Assembly (NCBI GenBank): GCA_019456165.1
Contig: VRUJ01000009.1
Location: 43,429-107,428 of the forward strand
Reading direction: 5' to 3'
Length of the DNA stretch: 64,000 nucleotides
Source of the DNA: Chloroflexota bacterium
GTDB lineage: Bacteria; Chloroflexota; Anaerolineae; Anaerolineales; UBA11579
Part shown: positions 17,368 to 27,485 of the stretch, piece by piece
Position numbering within the stretch: the stretch's first letter is position 1
Layout: the number at the start of each line of letters is the position of its first letter
The notes under the pieces: generated by a model
Seen by the model: the letters and a program-made list of their open reading frames with translations, nothing else
The model's database searches: none
Told to the model about the DNA's origin: nothing
Program-made: the position numbers and the translations under genes

Positions 17368-18825
17368 TCAGAACATCCTCAGCACAGCCTGCGCAGCCCA
17401 ATCAAACAACGGGGCTGAGAAAATGAAGAGCACGACTGTGCCAACAGCAGTTACCGCCGTGGTCAGATTGAGCCAACCTTCGCTATGGGTTTCGGGATCT
17501 CCCTCGCGCATATACATGACTACTACCACGCGCAAATAATAATATGCCGAAATTACAGAGACGATCACTCCCAACACTGCCAGGCCGTAATACTCCCCTT
17601 GAATGACGGCGCGGAAAATGTACAATTTTCCGGCAAAGCCCATGGTTGGCGGTACACCGGTGAACGAGAACATGAAAATCGCCATTGCCAATGCCAAAGC
17701 AGGGCGTTTGCGTCCCAAACCGGCGTAATCCTCCAGCTCTAAGCCCCGGTCTTCAGCGTGCTCCAAAGCGATCACCACCGCCCAAGAACCGAAGCTAGTG
17801 ATCGCAAATGCGACCATGTAGAAAAGTACCGCCGCGGTCGCTTCAGGGCGCACAGATGCGTCCCCGTATGTGACAAATGCCATCAGGATAAAGCCTGCGT
17901 GGGAGATGCTGGAATAAGCCAGCAAGCGTTTGATATTGCGTTGGGCAACCGCCAACACATTACCGACAATCAGAGTCGCAGCCGTCAAGCCCCACAGGAC
18001 AGGCGTGATATCTACACTAATACTAGGGAAAGCGATCATGAAAACGCGCAGCAAAGCTGCGAAACCGCCCACTTTAGCGCCCACTGCCATAAACGCAGTC
18101 ACCGAAGTTGGGGCTCCCTCGTACACGTCCGGGGTCCACATGTGAAAGGGCACCGCAGCAACTTTAAACCCCAAACCAACCAAAATTAAAGCTGCGCCAA
18201 CCAGTAAGAAAACTGGATTCTCTAGCCCCCCACTGGCTGCTTCCACTATCCCTGTTAGGCCGGTTTGGCCAGTAGCGCCATACACCAAAGCGATGCCGTA
18301 AAGCACAAATCCGCCCGCAAAAGCGCCAAGCAAGAAATATTTTATTCCCGCCTCTTCAGACTCCATTTTGGGTCGCCCAAAGGCTGCTAAAATATATAGA
18401 GGTATGGATAATAGCTCTAATGCCAGGAAAACCACGATCAAGTCAGCCGCGGAAGTCATTAACATGATTCCGCTTATGGAGAATAGCATCATCACGTAAT
18501 ATTCGCCGCGTGCCATCCCCATACGGTTCAAGTAATCGTAGGAAAGTGCCACCGCCACCAGACCGCTGATTAATACCAGCACATTGAGGAAGACAGCAAA
18601 ACCGTCAATTACTAGCATGCCATTAAATGCTTCTTTTGGCTGCCCAAACTGTGGGATCGTGTATATTAGCGCTACTACCAACCCCACCGCGCTCAAGAGA
18701 GGAGTCACTTGCTCGCGTTTAGGAAACACAAACACATCCAACAGTAAGAGCACACACGCCCAGACCACCAGGATGAGTATGGGTAAAATATTCAGTAAAC
18801 CTAATTCAGAGACAGTCATTACCAA
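17368..18825 (-). CDS. nuoN: NADH-quinone oxidoreductase subunit N
   Basis: NuoN is one of three antiporter-like proton-pumping membrane subunits of complex I. The 485-residue protein has about 14 hydrophobic helices and the family features: ALELLSIPLYILAAF with the key Glu near residue 135, GFKVAAVPFHMWTPDVYEGA with the pumping Lys, and RNIKRLLAYSSISHAGF. It is the last gene of the operon and starts 9 bases after nuoM. Length is normal. Confidence 0.97.
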   Translation of the reverse strand: MVMTVSELGLLNILPILILVVWACVLLLLDVFVFPKREQVTPLLSAVGLVVALIYTIPQFGQPKEAFNGMLVIDGFAVFLNVLVLISGLVAVALSYDYLNRMGMARGEYYVMMLFSISGIMLMTSAADLIVVFLALELLSIPLYILAAFGRPKMESEEAGIKYFLLGAFAGGFVLYGIALVYGATGQTGLTGIVEAASGGLENPVFLLVGAALILVGLGFKVAAVPFHMWTPDVYEGAPTSVTAFMAVGAKVGGFAALLRVFMIAFPSISVDITPVLWGLTAATLIVGNVLAVAQRNIKRLLAYSSISHAGFILMAFVTYGDASVRPEATAAVLFYMVAFAITSFGSWAVVIALEHAEDRGLELEDYAGLGRKRPALALAMAIFMFSFTGVPPTMGFAGKLYIFRAVIQGEYYGLAVLGVIVSVISAYYYLRVVVVMYMREGDPETHSEGWLNLTTAVTAVGTVVLFIFSAPLFDWAAQAVLRMF

Positions 18826-18834
18826 ATTCCAATG

Positions 18835-20367
18835 CTAAGGCAGCGCCGCGGTAATCGCGGTGTTCAAGACTTCTACAAGTTGATCTACCGTTGGGCCCAT
18901 CAGATTAAAGAAGGGCTTAGGGTATAAACCGATCCAAAATATCAATACTAGCAAAGGCACTAAAACCAATATCTCACGCTTGTTGAGGTCTTTAAGCTCT
19001 TCATTCGCTTTATTGGTTACCGGACCTAAGAACATCTTCTGGAACATGAAAAGGATGTACACAGCCGCCAAGATCACACCCAAAGCAGCCAGGCCAGTGA
19101 AAAAGTATGAGCCCAGAGATCCACCCGCAGCCCCAGCGCCCCATGCCCCCAACAAAATGGCGAATTCACCCACGAAGCCGTTCAATCCCGGCAGGCCCAT
19201 AGATGACAAACTGACGATCAAAGTAAGCACAGCATAAACCGGCATGACTTTCCAGAGACCACCAAATTCATCCAGTTCGCGCGTATGGCGGCGTTCGTAG
19301 ATCATGCCCACAATGATAAACAATGCGCCAGTGCTTAGACCGTGGTTGACCATTTGTAAGATTGCGCCCTGGATGCCGATTGAATTAAGAGCAAACAAAC
19401 CTAAAATTACAAAACCCAGATGGCTGACCGATGAATAAGCCACCAGCTTCTTAACATCCTTTTGTGAGTAAGACACAGCTGCACCGTATAGAATTCCGAT
19501 TACTGCCAGGGTCGCCATAGGTCTCGCAAGTTCAACTGCCGCGTCGGGGAATAAGGGCAGGTTAAAACGCAGGAAACCATAAGTTCCCATCTTTAGTAAA
19601 ACTCCCGCCAGAATCACAGACCCGGCCGTGGGAGCTTCAACGTGCGCATCAGGCAACCAGGAATGCAGCGGCCACATGGGTACCTTGATCGCGAAAGCGG
19701 CGGCGAAAGCGAGGAATAACCAATATTGAGTACCTGGAGGAATGCCTCCCGTTTCAAGCAACTCTGGCATGTAGAAAGATTCTTGATTGATCCCCAGCCA
19801 CAAAATGGCCAGCAGCATCAAAATAGACCCAGCCATAGTGTACAGGAAGAATTTGACCGCCGCATACATACGCCGCCCCCCGCCCCAGATGCCGATAAGG
19901 AAATACATTGGTACGAGCGTGAACTCCCAGAAAACGTAAAACAAGAACAGGTCTTGCGCCAGGAACACACCCACCATACCGATCTCCAAAAGTAAGAAGA
20001 AAAGCATGAAATCTCGCACTCGCTCCTCAACAGCCGACCAGGTGGATAGGATAGCGATTGGGGTAATGAATGTTGTCAGCAGGACCAGCAAAATACTTAA
20101 GCCGTCGACACCGAGGGCATATTTGATATTCCAGCCTGCAACCGTGATCCAGTCTTTATTGATCACCAATTGCAAATCTGGATCATTGGCGTCAAATAAG
20201 TCCAATACCCACAGCGATATACCAAAGGTTGCCAACGAGGTCAGTAATGCCACCCAGCGGCTGGCGTTCTTTTGCTCATGCTTCAAGAAAAGCAGCAGCA
20301 GCACGCCTAGCAAAGGGAAGAATGTGACCAAATTGAGCGGTTCTAATATAAAATCTACTAAGTCCAT
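18835..20367 (-). CDS. nuoM: NADH-quinone oxidoreductase subunit M
   Basis: The second antiporter-like subunit, 510 residues with about 14 helices. The proton-channel motifs are present: FWEFTLVPMYFLIGIWGG with the essential Glu near 145, KVPMWPLHSWLPDAHVEAP with the Lys near 225, and KKLVAYSSVSHLGF. It lies between nuoL and nuoN in the standard order, 43 bases after nuoL. Confidence 0.97.
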   Translation of the reverse strand: MDLVDFILEPLNLVTFFPLLGVLLLLFLKHEQKNASRWVALLTSLATFGISLWVLDLFDANDPDLQLVINKDWITVAGWNIKYALGVDGLSILLVLLTTFITPIAILSTWSAVEERVRDFMLFFLLLEIGMVGVFLAQDLFLFYVFWEFTLVPMYFLIGIWGGGRRMYAAVKFFLYTMAGSILMLLAILWLGINQESFYMPELLETGGIPPGTQYWLFLAFAAAFAIKVPMWPLHSWLPDAHVEAPTAGSVILAGVLLKMGTYGFLRFNLPLFPDAAVELARPMATLAVIGILYGAAVSYSQKDVKKLVAYSSVSHLGFVILGLFALNSIGIQGAILQMVNHGLSTGALFIIVGMIYERRHTRELDEFGGLWKVMPVYAVLTLIVSLSSMGLPGLNGFVGEFAILLGAWGAGAAGGSLGSYFFTGLAALGVILAAVYILFMFQKMFLGPVTNKANEELKDLNKREILVLVPLLVLIFWIGLYPKPFFNLMGPTVDQLVEVLNTAITAALP

Positions 20368-20410
20368 AAGCGTTCCTCTAATCGTAACAACCCGTGAAAG
20401 GTTTTACGTC

Positions 20411-22507
20411 CTATCGCGTAATCAAGTAGCCGAGAATCACCACTACGCCAAGCAAAACCGAGAGTGCGTAATTACGTACATAACCTGTCTGGATCACGCG
20501 CAATCTAGCCGCGGAACCCTGGACGAAATCAGCCAAGCCATTGGCAATGCCGTCAATCACACCCAGGTCAACCGGATCGGCCAAGAAACGCGTCAAAGAG
20601 CGGAAGCCATTGGCGATCACACTATCGTGGATCCAATCGTGCCAAAAACGCCAATCGACGGTCTCGGCCAGGAAACGGGCCAATCTCTGGTATGGGCGGA
20701 TAACGATCATTGCGTAAAGCTCATCCACGTACCACTTATTGTTCATCCAGCTGAATACTGGACCAAGAATGCGTCGCAGCGGGTCTTTCTGATCTACTTC
20801 TATGGGATTTCTTCCATAAAGCAGCCAGGAGATGAATAGAGCGGTAAAGGCTAAAAAGGTAGAAAGTCCGGCAACAGTGAAGTTGAATTCAGTAGCATGT
20901 GCGAAATCGTGGCCCAAAGTGCCTTCCAGCCAGGTTGTAAATGTATGCACACCGGGAAAATTAAGCAAGCCTCCCAGCACCGATAAACCCGCCAATATGA
21001 TCAAGGGGATGGTCATACTGGAAGGGCTTTCCACCGCTTTCTCGGCTGCGTGAGTGCGTGCTTTGCCGAAGAAAATCAACCACACTTGCCGTCCCATATA
21101 AAATGCGGTCAGGAATGCCGCCGATACCAACAGCCAATAAACTGTGGGATTCTCATGCAGGGCATCGGTCAGGATTTCATCTTTAGAAAAGAAACCTGCC
21201 CAAATAGGGATGCCGGATAGAGCCAGCACACCCATTAGATAAGTCCAAAAAGTCAGGGGAATCTTTTCTCGCAAACCGCCCATGTTGCGCATGTCTTGGG
21301 GGTCAAAGGGTTCGTGGTGTTCTTCGCCATGCTGGTCATCTTCATGACCATTATCCAACGGATGATGGCCGCGTTCCACAGCCAGGATAACTGAACCGGA
21401 TCCCAAGAATAACAAAGCTTTAAAGAAAGCATGCGTGACCAAATGGAACATTCCCGCCACGTAAGCTCCCATACCAACCGCGGCAACCATGAAGCCTAAT
21501 TGGCTGACTGTAGAATAAGCCAGTACTTTTTTAATATCGAATTGGGCTGCCGCGATAGTAGCAGAGAACAAGGCGGTGGCTCCACCAACCAGGGCAACTA
21601 TTTGTTGAGCCTCTGGTGCAGCCGAAAACAGAGGGAAAGAGCGTGTGATCAAATAAACGCCAGCGGTAACCATTGTAGCCGCGTGTATCAGCGCGGAAAC
21701 TGGTGTGGGGCCTGCCATTGCATCCGGCAGCCACACGTAGAGCGGAATTTGCGCCGATTTCCCTGCCACACCCAGAAGCATAAATAATGTGATCGCGATG
21801 ATGACGTCTTCTTGAACCTGGTCCACTTGAGCGAATACAGCATCGAACTGCAGGGAGCCAAACGCCCAGAATGTCAGGAACATGGCCATCAAAAATCCGA
21901 AATCGCCCACGCGGTTAACCACGAAAGCTTTCTTGGCAGCCAACGCGTTCTCTGTGCCCTCCGTACCATCCGTGTTTTTGGTAAACCAGAAACCGATCAG
22001 CAGGAAGGAACACAAACCCACACCTTCCCAGCCGACGAAGAGCATCAGATAGTTATCACCGCTTATCAAGATCATCATTGCGGCGATGAACAAATTCAGA
22101 TAGATGAAGAAACGCCGGTAACTTTTTGGATCACCCTTATAGCGCACATCATAATGCATGTAGCCAGCTGCGTATATGTGGATCAGCGTGCCAACCCCGG
22201 AAACCACCAGCATCATTGTTACAGATAGTGTATCGACGCGGAAAGCCCAGGGGATTTGAAGGTCGCCAATATTTATCCAATCAGCAAACTGAACAACAAC
22301 CGCCTCGTGATGGCCATTAATCGAAACGGCCAACAAAACGGAAACCACAAACGCTGAAGCTGAAGCCAGGCTTGCGATAGTCCCGATACCGCGCTCGCCC
22401 AGTCGTTTTCCAATTAAAAGGTTAATGAGCAACCCGATCACCGGGAAGAAGATTATCCAGGGAACCAGATTGAAAAACCCGCTAGTTGTCGTTTCACTCA
22501 ATAGCAT
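20411..22507 (-). CDS. nuoL: NADH-quinone oxidoreductase subunit L
   Basis: The largest membrane subunit (698 residues), with 14-16 helices and a long C-terminal extension that includes the lateral helix lying along NuoM and NuoN. Conserved motifs are FVGWEGVGLCSFLLIGFW with the key Glu, KSAQIPLYVWLPDAMAGPTP with the pumping Lys, and KKVLAYSTVSQLGFM. Near residue 385 there is a His- and Asp-rich loop (GHHPLDNGHEDDQHGEEHHE), common in this subunit in soil and sediment bacteria. The gene starts 25 bases after nuoK. Confidence 0.97.
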   Translation of the reverse strand: MLLSETTTSGFFNLVPWIIFFPVIGLLINLLIGKRLGERGIGTIASLASASAFVVSVLLAVSINGHHEAVVVQFADWINIGDLQIPWAFRVDTLSVTMMLVVSGVGTLIHIYAAGYMHYDVRYKGDPKSYRRFFIYLNLFIAAMMILISGDNYLMLFVGWEGVGLCSFLLIGFWFTKNTDGTEGTENALAAKKAFVVNRVGDFGFLMAMFLTFWAFGSLQFDAVFAQVDQVQEDVIIAITLFMLLGVAGKSAQIPLYVWLPDAMAGPTPVSALIHAATMVTAGVYLITRSFPLFSAAPEAQQIVALVGGATALFSATIAAAQFDIKKVLAYSTVSQLGFMVAAVGMGAYVAGMFHLVTHAFFKALLFLGSGSVILAVERGHHPLDNGHEDDQHGEEHHEPFDPQDMRNMGGLREKIPLTFWTYLMGVLALSGIPIWAGFFSKDEILTDALHENPTVYWLLVSAAFLTAFYMGRQVWLIFFGKARTHAAEKAVESPSSMTIPLIILAGLSVLGGLLNFPGVHTFTTWLEGTLGHDFAHATEFNFTVAGLSTFLAFTALFISWLLYGRNPIEVDQKDPLRRILGPVFSWMNNKWYVDELYAMIVIRPYQRLARFLAETVDWRFWHDWIHDSVIANGFRSLTRFLADPVDLGVIDGIANGLADFVQGSAARLRVIQTGYVRNYALSVLLGVVVILGYLITR

Positions 22508-22532
22508 TAATCAATAACTCCAATAATCACGC

Positions 22533-22832
22533 TTAACCTTTCATGCTGCTGATCTGGTCAATATCGATGCTGCGCTTGTTGCGAAAAACCGCCACGATCA
22601 TGGCTAAGCCGACCGCCACCTCCGCGGCAGCCACGGTCATCACAAAAAATACGAAAATCTGTCCTTCCAGATCGTAGAGCCGGGAAAAGGCAACAAAAAG
22701 TAAGTTAGCTGAGTTTAGCATCAACTCAACGGACATAAAAATTACGATAGCATTACGGCGGATGAGCACACCTAACGTGCCTATGCTAAATAATATTGCT
22801 GAAAGGGCTACGTAATAAGAGACTGGTACCAT
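22533..22832 (-). CDS. nuoK: NADH-quinone oxidoreductase subunit K
   Basis: NuoK is a small three-helix subunit of 99 residues with two buried Glu that take part in proton transfer, visible in [15 protein letters not shown] and [15 protein letters not shown] start it at the ATG at 22832, which gives the usual [15 protein letters not shown]; the frame continues to an ATG at 22862, but that would add ten charged residues and overlap nuoJ. GGAG is about 13 bases upstream. Confidence 0.95.
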   Translation of the reverse strand: MVPVSYYVALSAILFSIGTLGVLIRRNAIVIFMSVELMLNSANLLFVAFSRLYDLEGQIFVFFVMTVAAAEVAVGLAMIVAVFRNKRSIDIDQISSMKG

Positions 22833-22842
22833 TATGGCCTGG

Positions 22843-23355
22843 TCACTCCTTTTTCTTTCCATCCCGCGTCATCACGATTGCGCCAATCATGGCGACCAAC
22901 AACAACACGGAGGTGATTTCAAATGGCAATAAGTACTGATTGAAAAGCAGCTCGCCAATCGCCTGCGGGCTGCCAAAGCCAGCTTCGGCAGCTTCAATGT
23001 CGGGCAGGGAACTTGTTTTGGTGAAGATTATGTAGGTCGCTTCAGCCACCAAGACGACGGCCAAAACAACCGCCACTGGCTGCTGCCAGCCCAAGGTGCG
23101 CGCCCTGCGCAATTGTTCCGCGCCCAGTAGCATGATCACGAATAAGAACAAGACCATGATAGCCCCGGCATACACAGTCACTTGCACCATAGCGATGAAT
23201 GGCGCGCCAAGAAGTAAATAGAACACCGCAATCGTCGCCAAATTTAGGATCAGATAAAGAGCTGAATACACCGCGTTTTTGCTCAGAAGCATACCTAATG
23301 CTGACGCAATGGCGACAACCGCTAGAATTAAGAATAAGATCACATCTGGTGTCAT
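22843..23355 (-). CDS. nuoJ: NADH-quinone oxidoreductase subunit J
   Basis: NuoJ has five membrane helices (170 residues). The conserved helix 3 with its pi-bulge is seen in [21 protein letters not shown] near residues 60-80, and the N-terminal [13 protein letters not shown] is typical. It starts two bases after nuoI and ends ten bases before nuoK. Confidence 0.95.
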   Translation of the reverse strand: MTPDVILFLILAVVAIASALGMLLSKNAVYSALYLILNLATIAVFYLLLGAPFIAMVQVTVYAGAIMVLFLFVIMLLGAEQLRRARTLGWQQPVAVVLAVVLVAEATYIIFTKTSSLPDIEAAEAGFGSPQAIGELLFNQYLLPFEITSVLLLVAMIGAIVMTRDGKKKE

Positions 23356-23357
23356 AA

Positions 23358-23864
23358 TTAATCAGGGTCTTCCATTTCAGGTATTGGGCGGTCGAAAGTT
23401 CCCGGGGCAACTTTTTGCGGTGTTGGCGCAGCGCTTGGATGAACCGGAACTAATAGCATTTCACGGGTGTAGATGGCTTCGGACCTATTTGTGTAGGAAA
23501 GCTCGTAATTGTCACCTAACACAATCGCCTCCGTGGGGCAGGCATCCTCACAAAAACCACAATATATACAGCGCAGGAAATTGATCTCGTATGTACTGGC
23601 ATACCGTTCTCCGGGAGAATAGCGTTGTTCATCGGTATTTTCCGAAGCCTCAACAAAGATGGCATCTGCCGGGCACGCCGCGGCGCATAGCGCACAACCA
23701 ATGCATTTTTCAAGGCCGTTGTCATAGCGCTTTAGTTCATGGCGGCCTTTAAAACGCTTGCTAACCGGTCGCTTTACCTGCGGATACATAACCGTGACCG
23801 GTTTTTCAAACATTGATTTGAACGTGGTCCACATACCACGCATCAAAGCGCCAGGTCTAAGCAT
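23358..23864 (-). CDS. nuoI: NADH-quinone oxidoreductase subunit I
   Basis: NuoI carries clusters N6a and N6b in the peripheral arm near the quinone site. Both 4Fe-4S motifs are intact: CIGCALCAAACPADAI near residue 60 and CIYCGFCEDACPTEAI near 100. The C-terminal tail is short and proline-rich (168 residues in all). It follows nuoH with a 49-base gap and precedes nuoJ. Confidence 0.96.
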   Translation of the reverse strand: MLRPGALMRGMWTTFKSMFEKPVTVMYPQVKRPVSKRFKGRHELKRYDNGLEKCIGCALCAAACPADAIFVEASENTDEQRYSPGERYASTYEINFLRCIYCGFCEDACPTEAIVLGDNYELSYTNRSEAIYTREMLLVPVHPSAAPTPQKVAPGTFDRPIPEMEDPD

Positions 23865-23913
23865 TACTGTTGATACTCCTAAAATAAAACATTAATAAAA
23901 TTAACTCCAAAAT

Positions 23914-24930
23914 CTATCCTAGATCAAAAAGCAAGATCAAAACCGCGGTGATGAAGATATTGAACAGAGCTGCGGGCAGCAGCAGCTTCCAACCAAAAGC
24001 CATCAACCTGTCGTAGCGTAAACGCGGCAAGGTTGCACGCACCCAGATCATCACAAACAAGCAAGCGGCCACCTTTAACACTAAATACAGCGGGCCCAAG
24101 AGCACAAAACGATCGATGGCTGGGCCGTCAAAACCGCCTAAAAACAAGGTGGAAAATATTACACTCACCGCGATCATCTTGACATATTCACCCATAGTAA
24201 ACAGCGCAAACTTCATGCCAGAATATTCCGTATGGAACCCAGCGGCTAGTTCTTGTTCTGCTTCGGGCATATCAAAGGGCGCCCGGTTGACCTCGGCCAA
24301 CATGGCGATATAGAAGATGAGCGCGCCCAAGGGTTGGTAAAAGATATACCATGCAGTCTCTTGCTGTGCGCGTACAATATCTAGCATGCTCATGGAACCG
24401 GCCAACATGAGCGGGCCTACGAATGACAAACCCAGGGCTAACTCGTAGCTGATCATTTGAGCGGTGGAGCGCAGCCCACCCATCATGGCATATTTATTAT
24501 TGGATGACCACCCTGCCAGCACAATGCCGTACACCGAAATAGAAGCCACGGATAAGATATATAAGACACCCACATTTATGTCAGCCATAGACAGGGCTAT
24601 TTGCCTGCCAAATAGTTCGAAGCTCTCCCCCCAAGGGATCACTGCCAGAATCACTAGGGCTGGGACCATGGTCAAGATCGGGGCGATCACAAAAATAAAC
24701 TTATATGCCTGGGCAGGAATAAGTTCTTCCTTAAAGAAGAGCTTTATACCGTCTGCAGCGGGCTGCAAGAGACCAAATGGGCCAGCACGGTTGGGGCCAA
24801 TGCGAATTTGAATACGGGCAAGCAGTTTGCGCTCGTAATAAGTTGTGTACGCAAAGCCCGTTATCAAGCCAAAAGCTAAAATAACAGCTTTCAACACCCA
24901 CTCAATTATCAAGGCAATATTCTCATCCAT
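23914..24930 (-). CDS. nuoH: NADH-quinone oxidoreductase subunit H
   Basis: NuoH forms much of the quinone chamber and links the arms. The 338-residue protein has eight helices and the conserved charged loops: RIQIRIGPNRAGPFGLLQP near 40, AEVNRAPFDMPEAEQELAAG near 215 and the C-terminal RATLPRLRYDRLM. It starts 8 bases after nuoG. Confidence 0.97.
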   Translation of the reverse strand: MDENIALIIEWVLKAVILAFGLITGFAYTTYYERKLLARIQIRIGPNRAGPFGLLQPAADGIKLFFKEELIPAQAYKFIFVIAPILTMVPALVILAVIPWGESFELFGRQIALSMADINVGVLYILSVASISVYGIVLAGWSSNNKYAMMGGLRSTAQMISYELALGLSFVGPLMLAGSMSMLDIVRAQQETAWYIFYQPLGALIFYIAMLAEVNRAPFDMPEAEQELAAGFHTEYSGMKFALFTMGEYVKMIAVSVIFSTLFLGGFDGPAIDRFVLLGPLYLVLKVAACLFVMIWVRATLPRLRYDRLMAFGWKLLLPAALFNIFITAVLILLFDLG

Positions 24931-24938
24931 CTATGGTC

Positions 24939-27485
24939 TCACAATACCTTTATCGTCGCCGGAGTAGGACTGATAATTGGGATTCCTAAGCTGCGAGGAA
25001 CCAATACAACGCCATGTGGCATACTGTTATCAAATTCGACCAAAACGGTCTGAGTAGAGCCATTCAATATTAATTTCACTTTCGAGCCCCATTCAACGCC
25101 CAGCTTTTCAGCGTCTTGTGGGTGCAGCGCTACGTGGGGTTTTGCTAGTCGCGTCACGAGCACCTCGGAAGGGGTGACTGTATTCCCAAGGTCTAACAAG
25201 CGTGTGACCGGTACGGCTAATAATTCTTCACCAGACAGTTTCACCTCAGGCAATTCGGTAATTACCAATACTGGGCTATCTCCGTTTTGGGCCGCGGGTT
25301 TTAGCTGTACTCCCAAACCTTGCGAGTTTTGGTAGGATGTGCCCCCATAATAGACATCCTCCCGGCCAATCAGGGGAAATTGCTTCTCAACCTTTGCCAA
25401 TTTCTGGTACGTAAGCTCAGCGTAATCAGGTACCACCTCAGCGATTTGCAGCATCACACTTGCTGGAGCAGTTTTTTCCAATTCCAAACCGAGTCTTCCG
25501 GCAATCTCAGCAGTTATGCCAAAGTCTGGCAACAGGTCAGGAAGGGAAGGAACAGCCGGATAAAAACGTTGCACTCGCCGCTCACCAGAAGTGTATGTGC
25601 CTTCCCGTTCAGTGAAAGCTTGGGCCGGTAGGACTACATCGGCAAGTTCAGCGGTTGCGGTCATGTACAATTCCTGTACGACCACGAAATCAGCCTTCTT
25701 TAGGGCGCTGGCATACTGCTTAGAATCACCGGCTGGATCAGCAGCTGAAATATACACTGCCTGAGATGTTTTAAGCGCCGCGTCTAAATCTTCGCTGGGA
25801 CGCAGGCCCATATCCCAGGCGCCTTGGGCGTTGCCCTTGTCCCACACACCGATCAGGCCGTTGTTGGGCCTGCCAATGTGTCCTGAGGCGATCAAGAGGT
25901 TGGCGCATGCCTGGGCAAGCGCGGCGGAGGCTGCATAGCTGGTGCCCTCACTGCCGAATAAGATCACTGTGTTTTCAGCTTCGCTTAAGGCTTTGGCTGC
26001 CGCCTTAACTTCTTTATCCTTGGCTAGTTTGTTAACGAACGCAGGTGATTTGGGTTGTTTGGGAGAAATGGCGCTGAGCAAAGCTGTGACCAAACCAGCT
26101 TCCTGCCCATACTCGTAACGCAGGTTGTGAATCGCGCTCCTATCTAGTTTCGTTTTGCGAGGATTTGCAACGATCACTTTCGCGCCGCGCTCCGCGGCCT
26201 GTTTGATGCGCAGCCACCAAAGAGGAGCCTCTTCTTCAAGATTGCATGCAACCACGAGTATGGCTGTTTCTGGCCCCATATCCGAGAAATTCGTGCCTTC
26301 ACCCACACCCAGCCTGGAAACCAGATCGCCCCCCGCCATATCGCTGTATAAAAGCGCATCTCCGCCGAGGTGCGCGCTGAGTTCGGCCAGATTGAACAAG
26401 TCTTCGTTGGACAAGCGCCCCCCCGCAAGGGTAACCAAATTCTCGCCAGCATTTTTAAACCTGCTGGTAACCAGATCTAAGGCTAACTCCCAACTGGAAG
26501 GCACAAGTTTGCCATCCTTGCGAATTAATGGTTGATTTAGACGTTGGTCAGATGCTGTGAAATGATAGGCGAAGCGGCCTTTATCGCAAATCCAGATCTC
26601 GTTAACCGCTTCGTTTTGGCGCGGCATAACACGCTTGATGATTTTCTCCCCGCCAGATTTCACTTCACGCCGCGTGTTGAAGGTCAAGTTGCATCCCACC
26701 GCGCAGTGGTTACAAATTGAAGCCGAGGCATTCATTTCCCAGGGGCGCGCCCCAAAGCGGAAATCCGCGGTGGTCAACGCCCCAACGGGACAAATATCTG
26801 TCGTATTTCCAGACCAGTAAGAATCGAAACCCGGATCAGAGAAAGTGACGATTTCCAAGGCGCGGCCGCGGTTTGAAAAGCCTATCACCTGATCATCCAC
26901 TATCTCGTCTTGGAAGCGTGTACAGCGCGCGCATTGTATGCAGCGTTCGCGGTCAAGAAAGATCAAGTCCCCCAGCGCGACGTGCTTAGCTGAGTGCATT
27001 TTCTCGTCATATATAAAGCGGCTCTCACCATCGCCGAATTGCATGGTCAGGTTTTGCAACGGGCACTCACCGCCCTTATCACAGGTGGGGCAGTCTAAAG
27101 GGTGGGAAGTAAGCAAGAACTCGAGCACTTCTTTGCGTGCCGCAGTCACTTTTTCAGTGTAGCCGCGCACCACCATGCCTTCAGAAGCCCGGAAAGTGCA
27201 GCCTGTCATGAGGTTGGGGAAAAACTGTATTTTTGGAGAACCATCATCTTCCAGAATTGGCTCGCTGGTAGTCCTGTCGCGCATAGGCGTCCCGATTTCA
27301 ACCAGGCACATACGGCACATGCCCACAGGTTCCATCTTGGGATGGTAGCAAAATACGGGGATATCTAGTCCTATAGAACGGGCAGCATCAACGACCAATG
27401 TGCCTTCCGGCACGCTCATTGTGTGGTCATCTATAGTAAGAGTGACCATATTCTGGGCAGCTTCATTTTTCACTAGTTCACTCAT
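24939..27485 (-). CDS. nuoG: NADH-quinone oxidoreductase subunit G
   Basis: NuoG is the large iron-sulfur subunit (848 residues). In order: a 2Fe-2S ferredoxin domain (CYHPKMEPVGMCRMC near residues 46-60), the His-Cys3 N5 motif (HPLDCPTCDKGGEC near 113-126), N4 cysteines (CIQCARC and DICPVGA), then a molybdopterin-oxidoreductase-like domain with the extra four-Cys N7 site (CNHCAVGC and WICDKGRF). Many enzymes lack N7, so its presence is worth noting. The C-terminal half has no active molybdenum site. The start overlaps the end of nuoF by 8 bases. Confidence 0.97.
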   Translation of the reverse strand: MSELVKNEAAQNMVTLTIDDHTMSVPEGTLVVDAARSIGLDIPVFCYHPKMEPVGMCRMCLVEIGTPMRDRTTSEPILEDDGSPKIQFFPNLMTGCTFRASEGMVVRGYTEKVTAARKEVLEFLLTSHPLDCPTCDKGGECPLQNLTMQFGDGESRFIYDEKMHSAKHVALGDLIFLDRERCIQCARCTRFQDEIVDDQVIGFSNRGRALEIVTFSDPGFDSYWSGNTTDICPVGALTTADFRFGARPWEMNASASICNHCAVGCNLTFNTRREVKSGGEKIIKRVMPRQNEAVNEIWICDKGRFAYHFTASDQRLNQPLIRKDGKLVPSSWELALDLVTSRFKNAGENLVTLAGGRLSNEDLFNLAELSAHLGGDALLYSDMAGGDLVSRLGVGEGTNFSDMGPETAILVVACNLEEEAPLWWLRIKQAAERGAKVIVANPRKTKLDRSAIHNLRYEYGQEAGLVTALLSAISPKQPKSPAFVNKLAKDKEVKAAAKALSEAENTVILFGSEGTSYAASAALAQACANLLIASGHIGRPNNGLIGVWDKGNAQGAWDMGLRPSEDLDAALKTSQAVYISAADPAGDSKQYASALKKADFVVVQELYMTATAELADVVLPAQAFTEREGTYTSGERRVQRFYPAVPSLPDLLPDFGITAEIAGRLGLELEKTAPASVMLQIAEVVPDYAELTYQKLAKVEKQFPLIGREDVYYGGTSYQNSQGLGVQLKPAAQNGDSPVLVITELPEVKLSGEELLAVPVTRLLDLGNTVTPSEVLVTRLAKPHVALHPQDAEKLGVEWGSKVKLILNGSTQTVLVEFDNSMPHGVVLVPRSLGIPIISPTPATIKVL

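Noticed and set aside
17758..18189. Plus-strand frames of 60-140 codons inside the nuo region
   Set aside because: All are shadows opposite nuo genes, without start signals or recognisable domains.
20006..20839. A 277-residue plus-strand frame opposite nuoM/nuoL
   Set aside because: It lies antisense to two clear complex I genes, shows no domain and reflects codon bias of the real genes.
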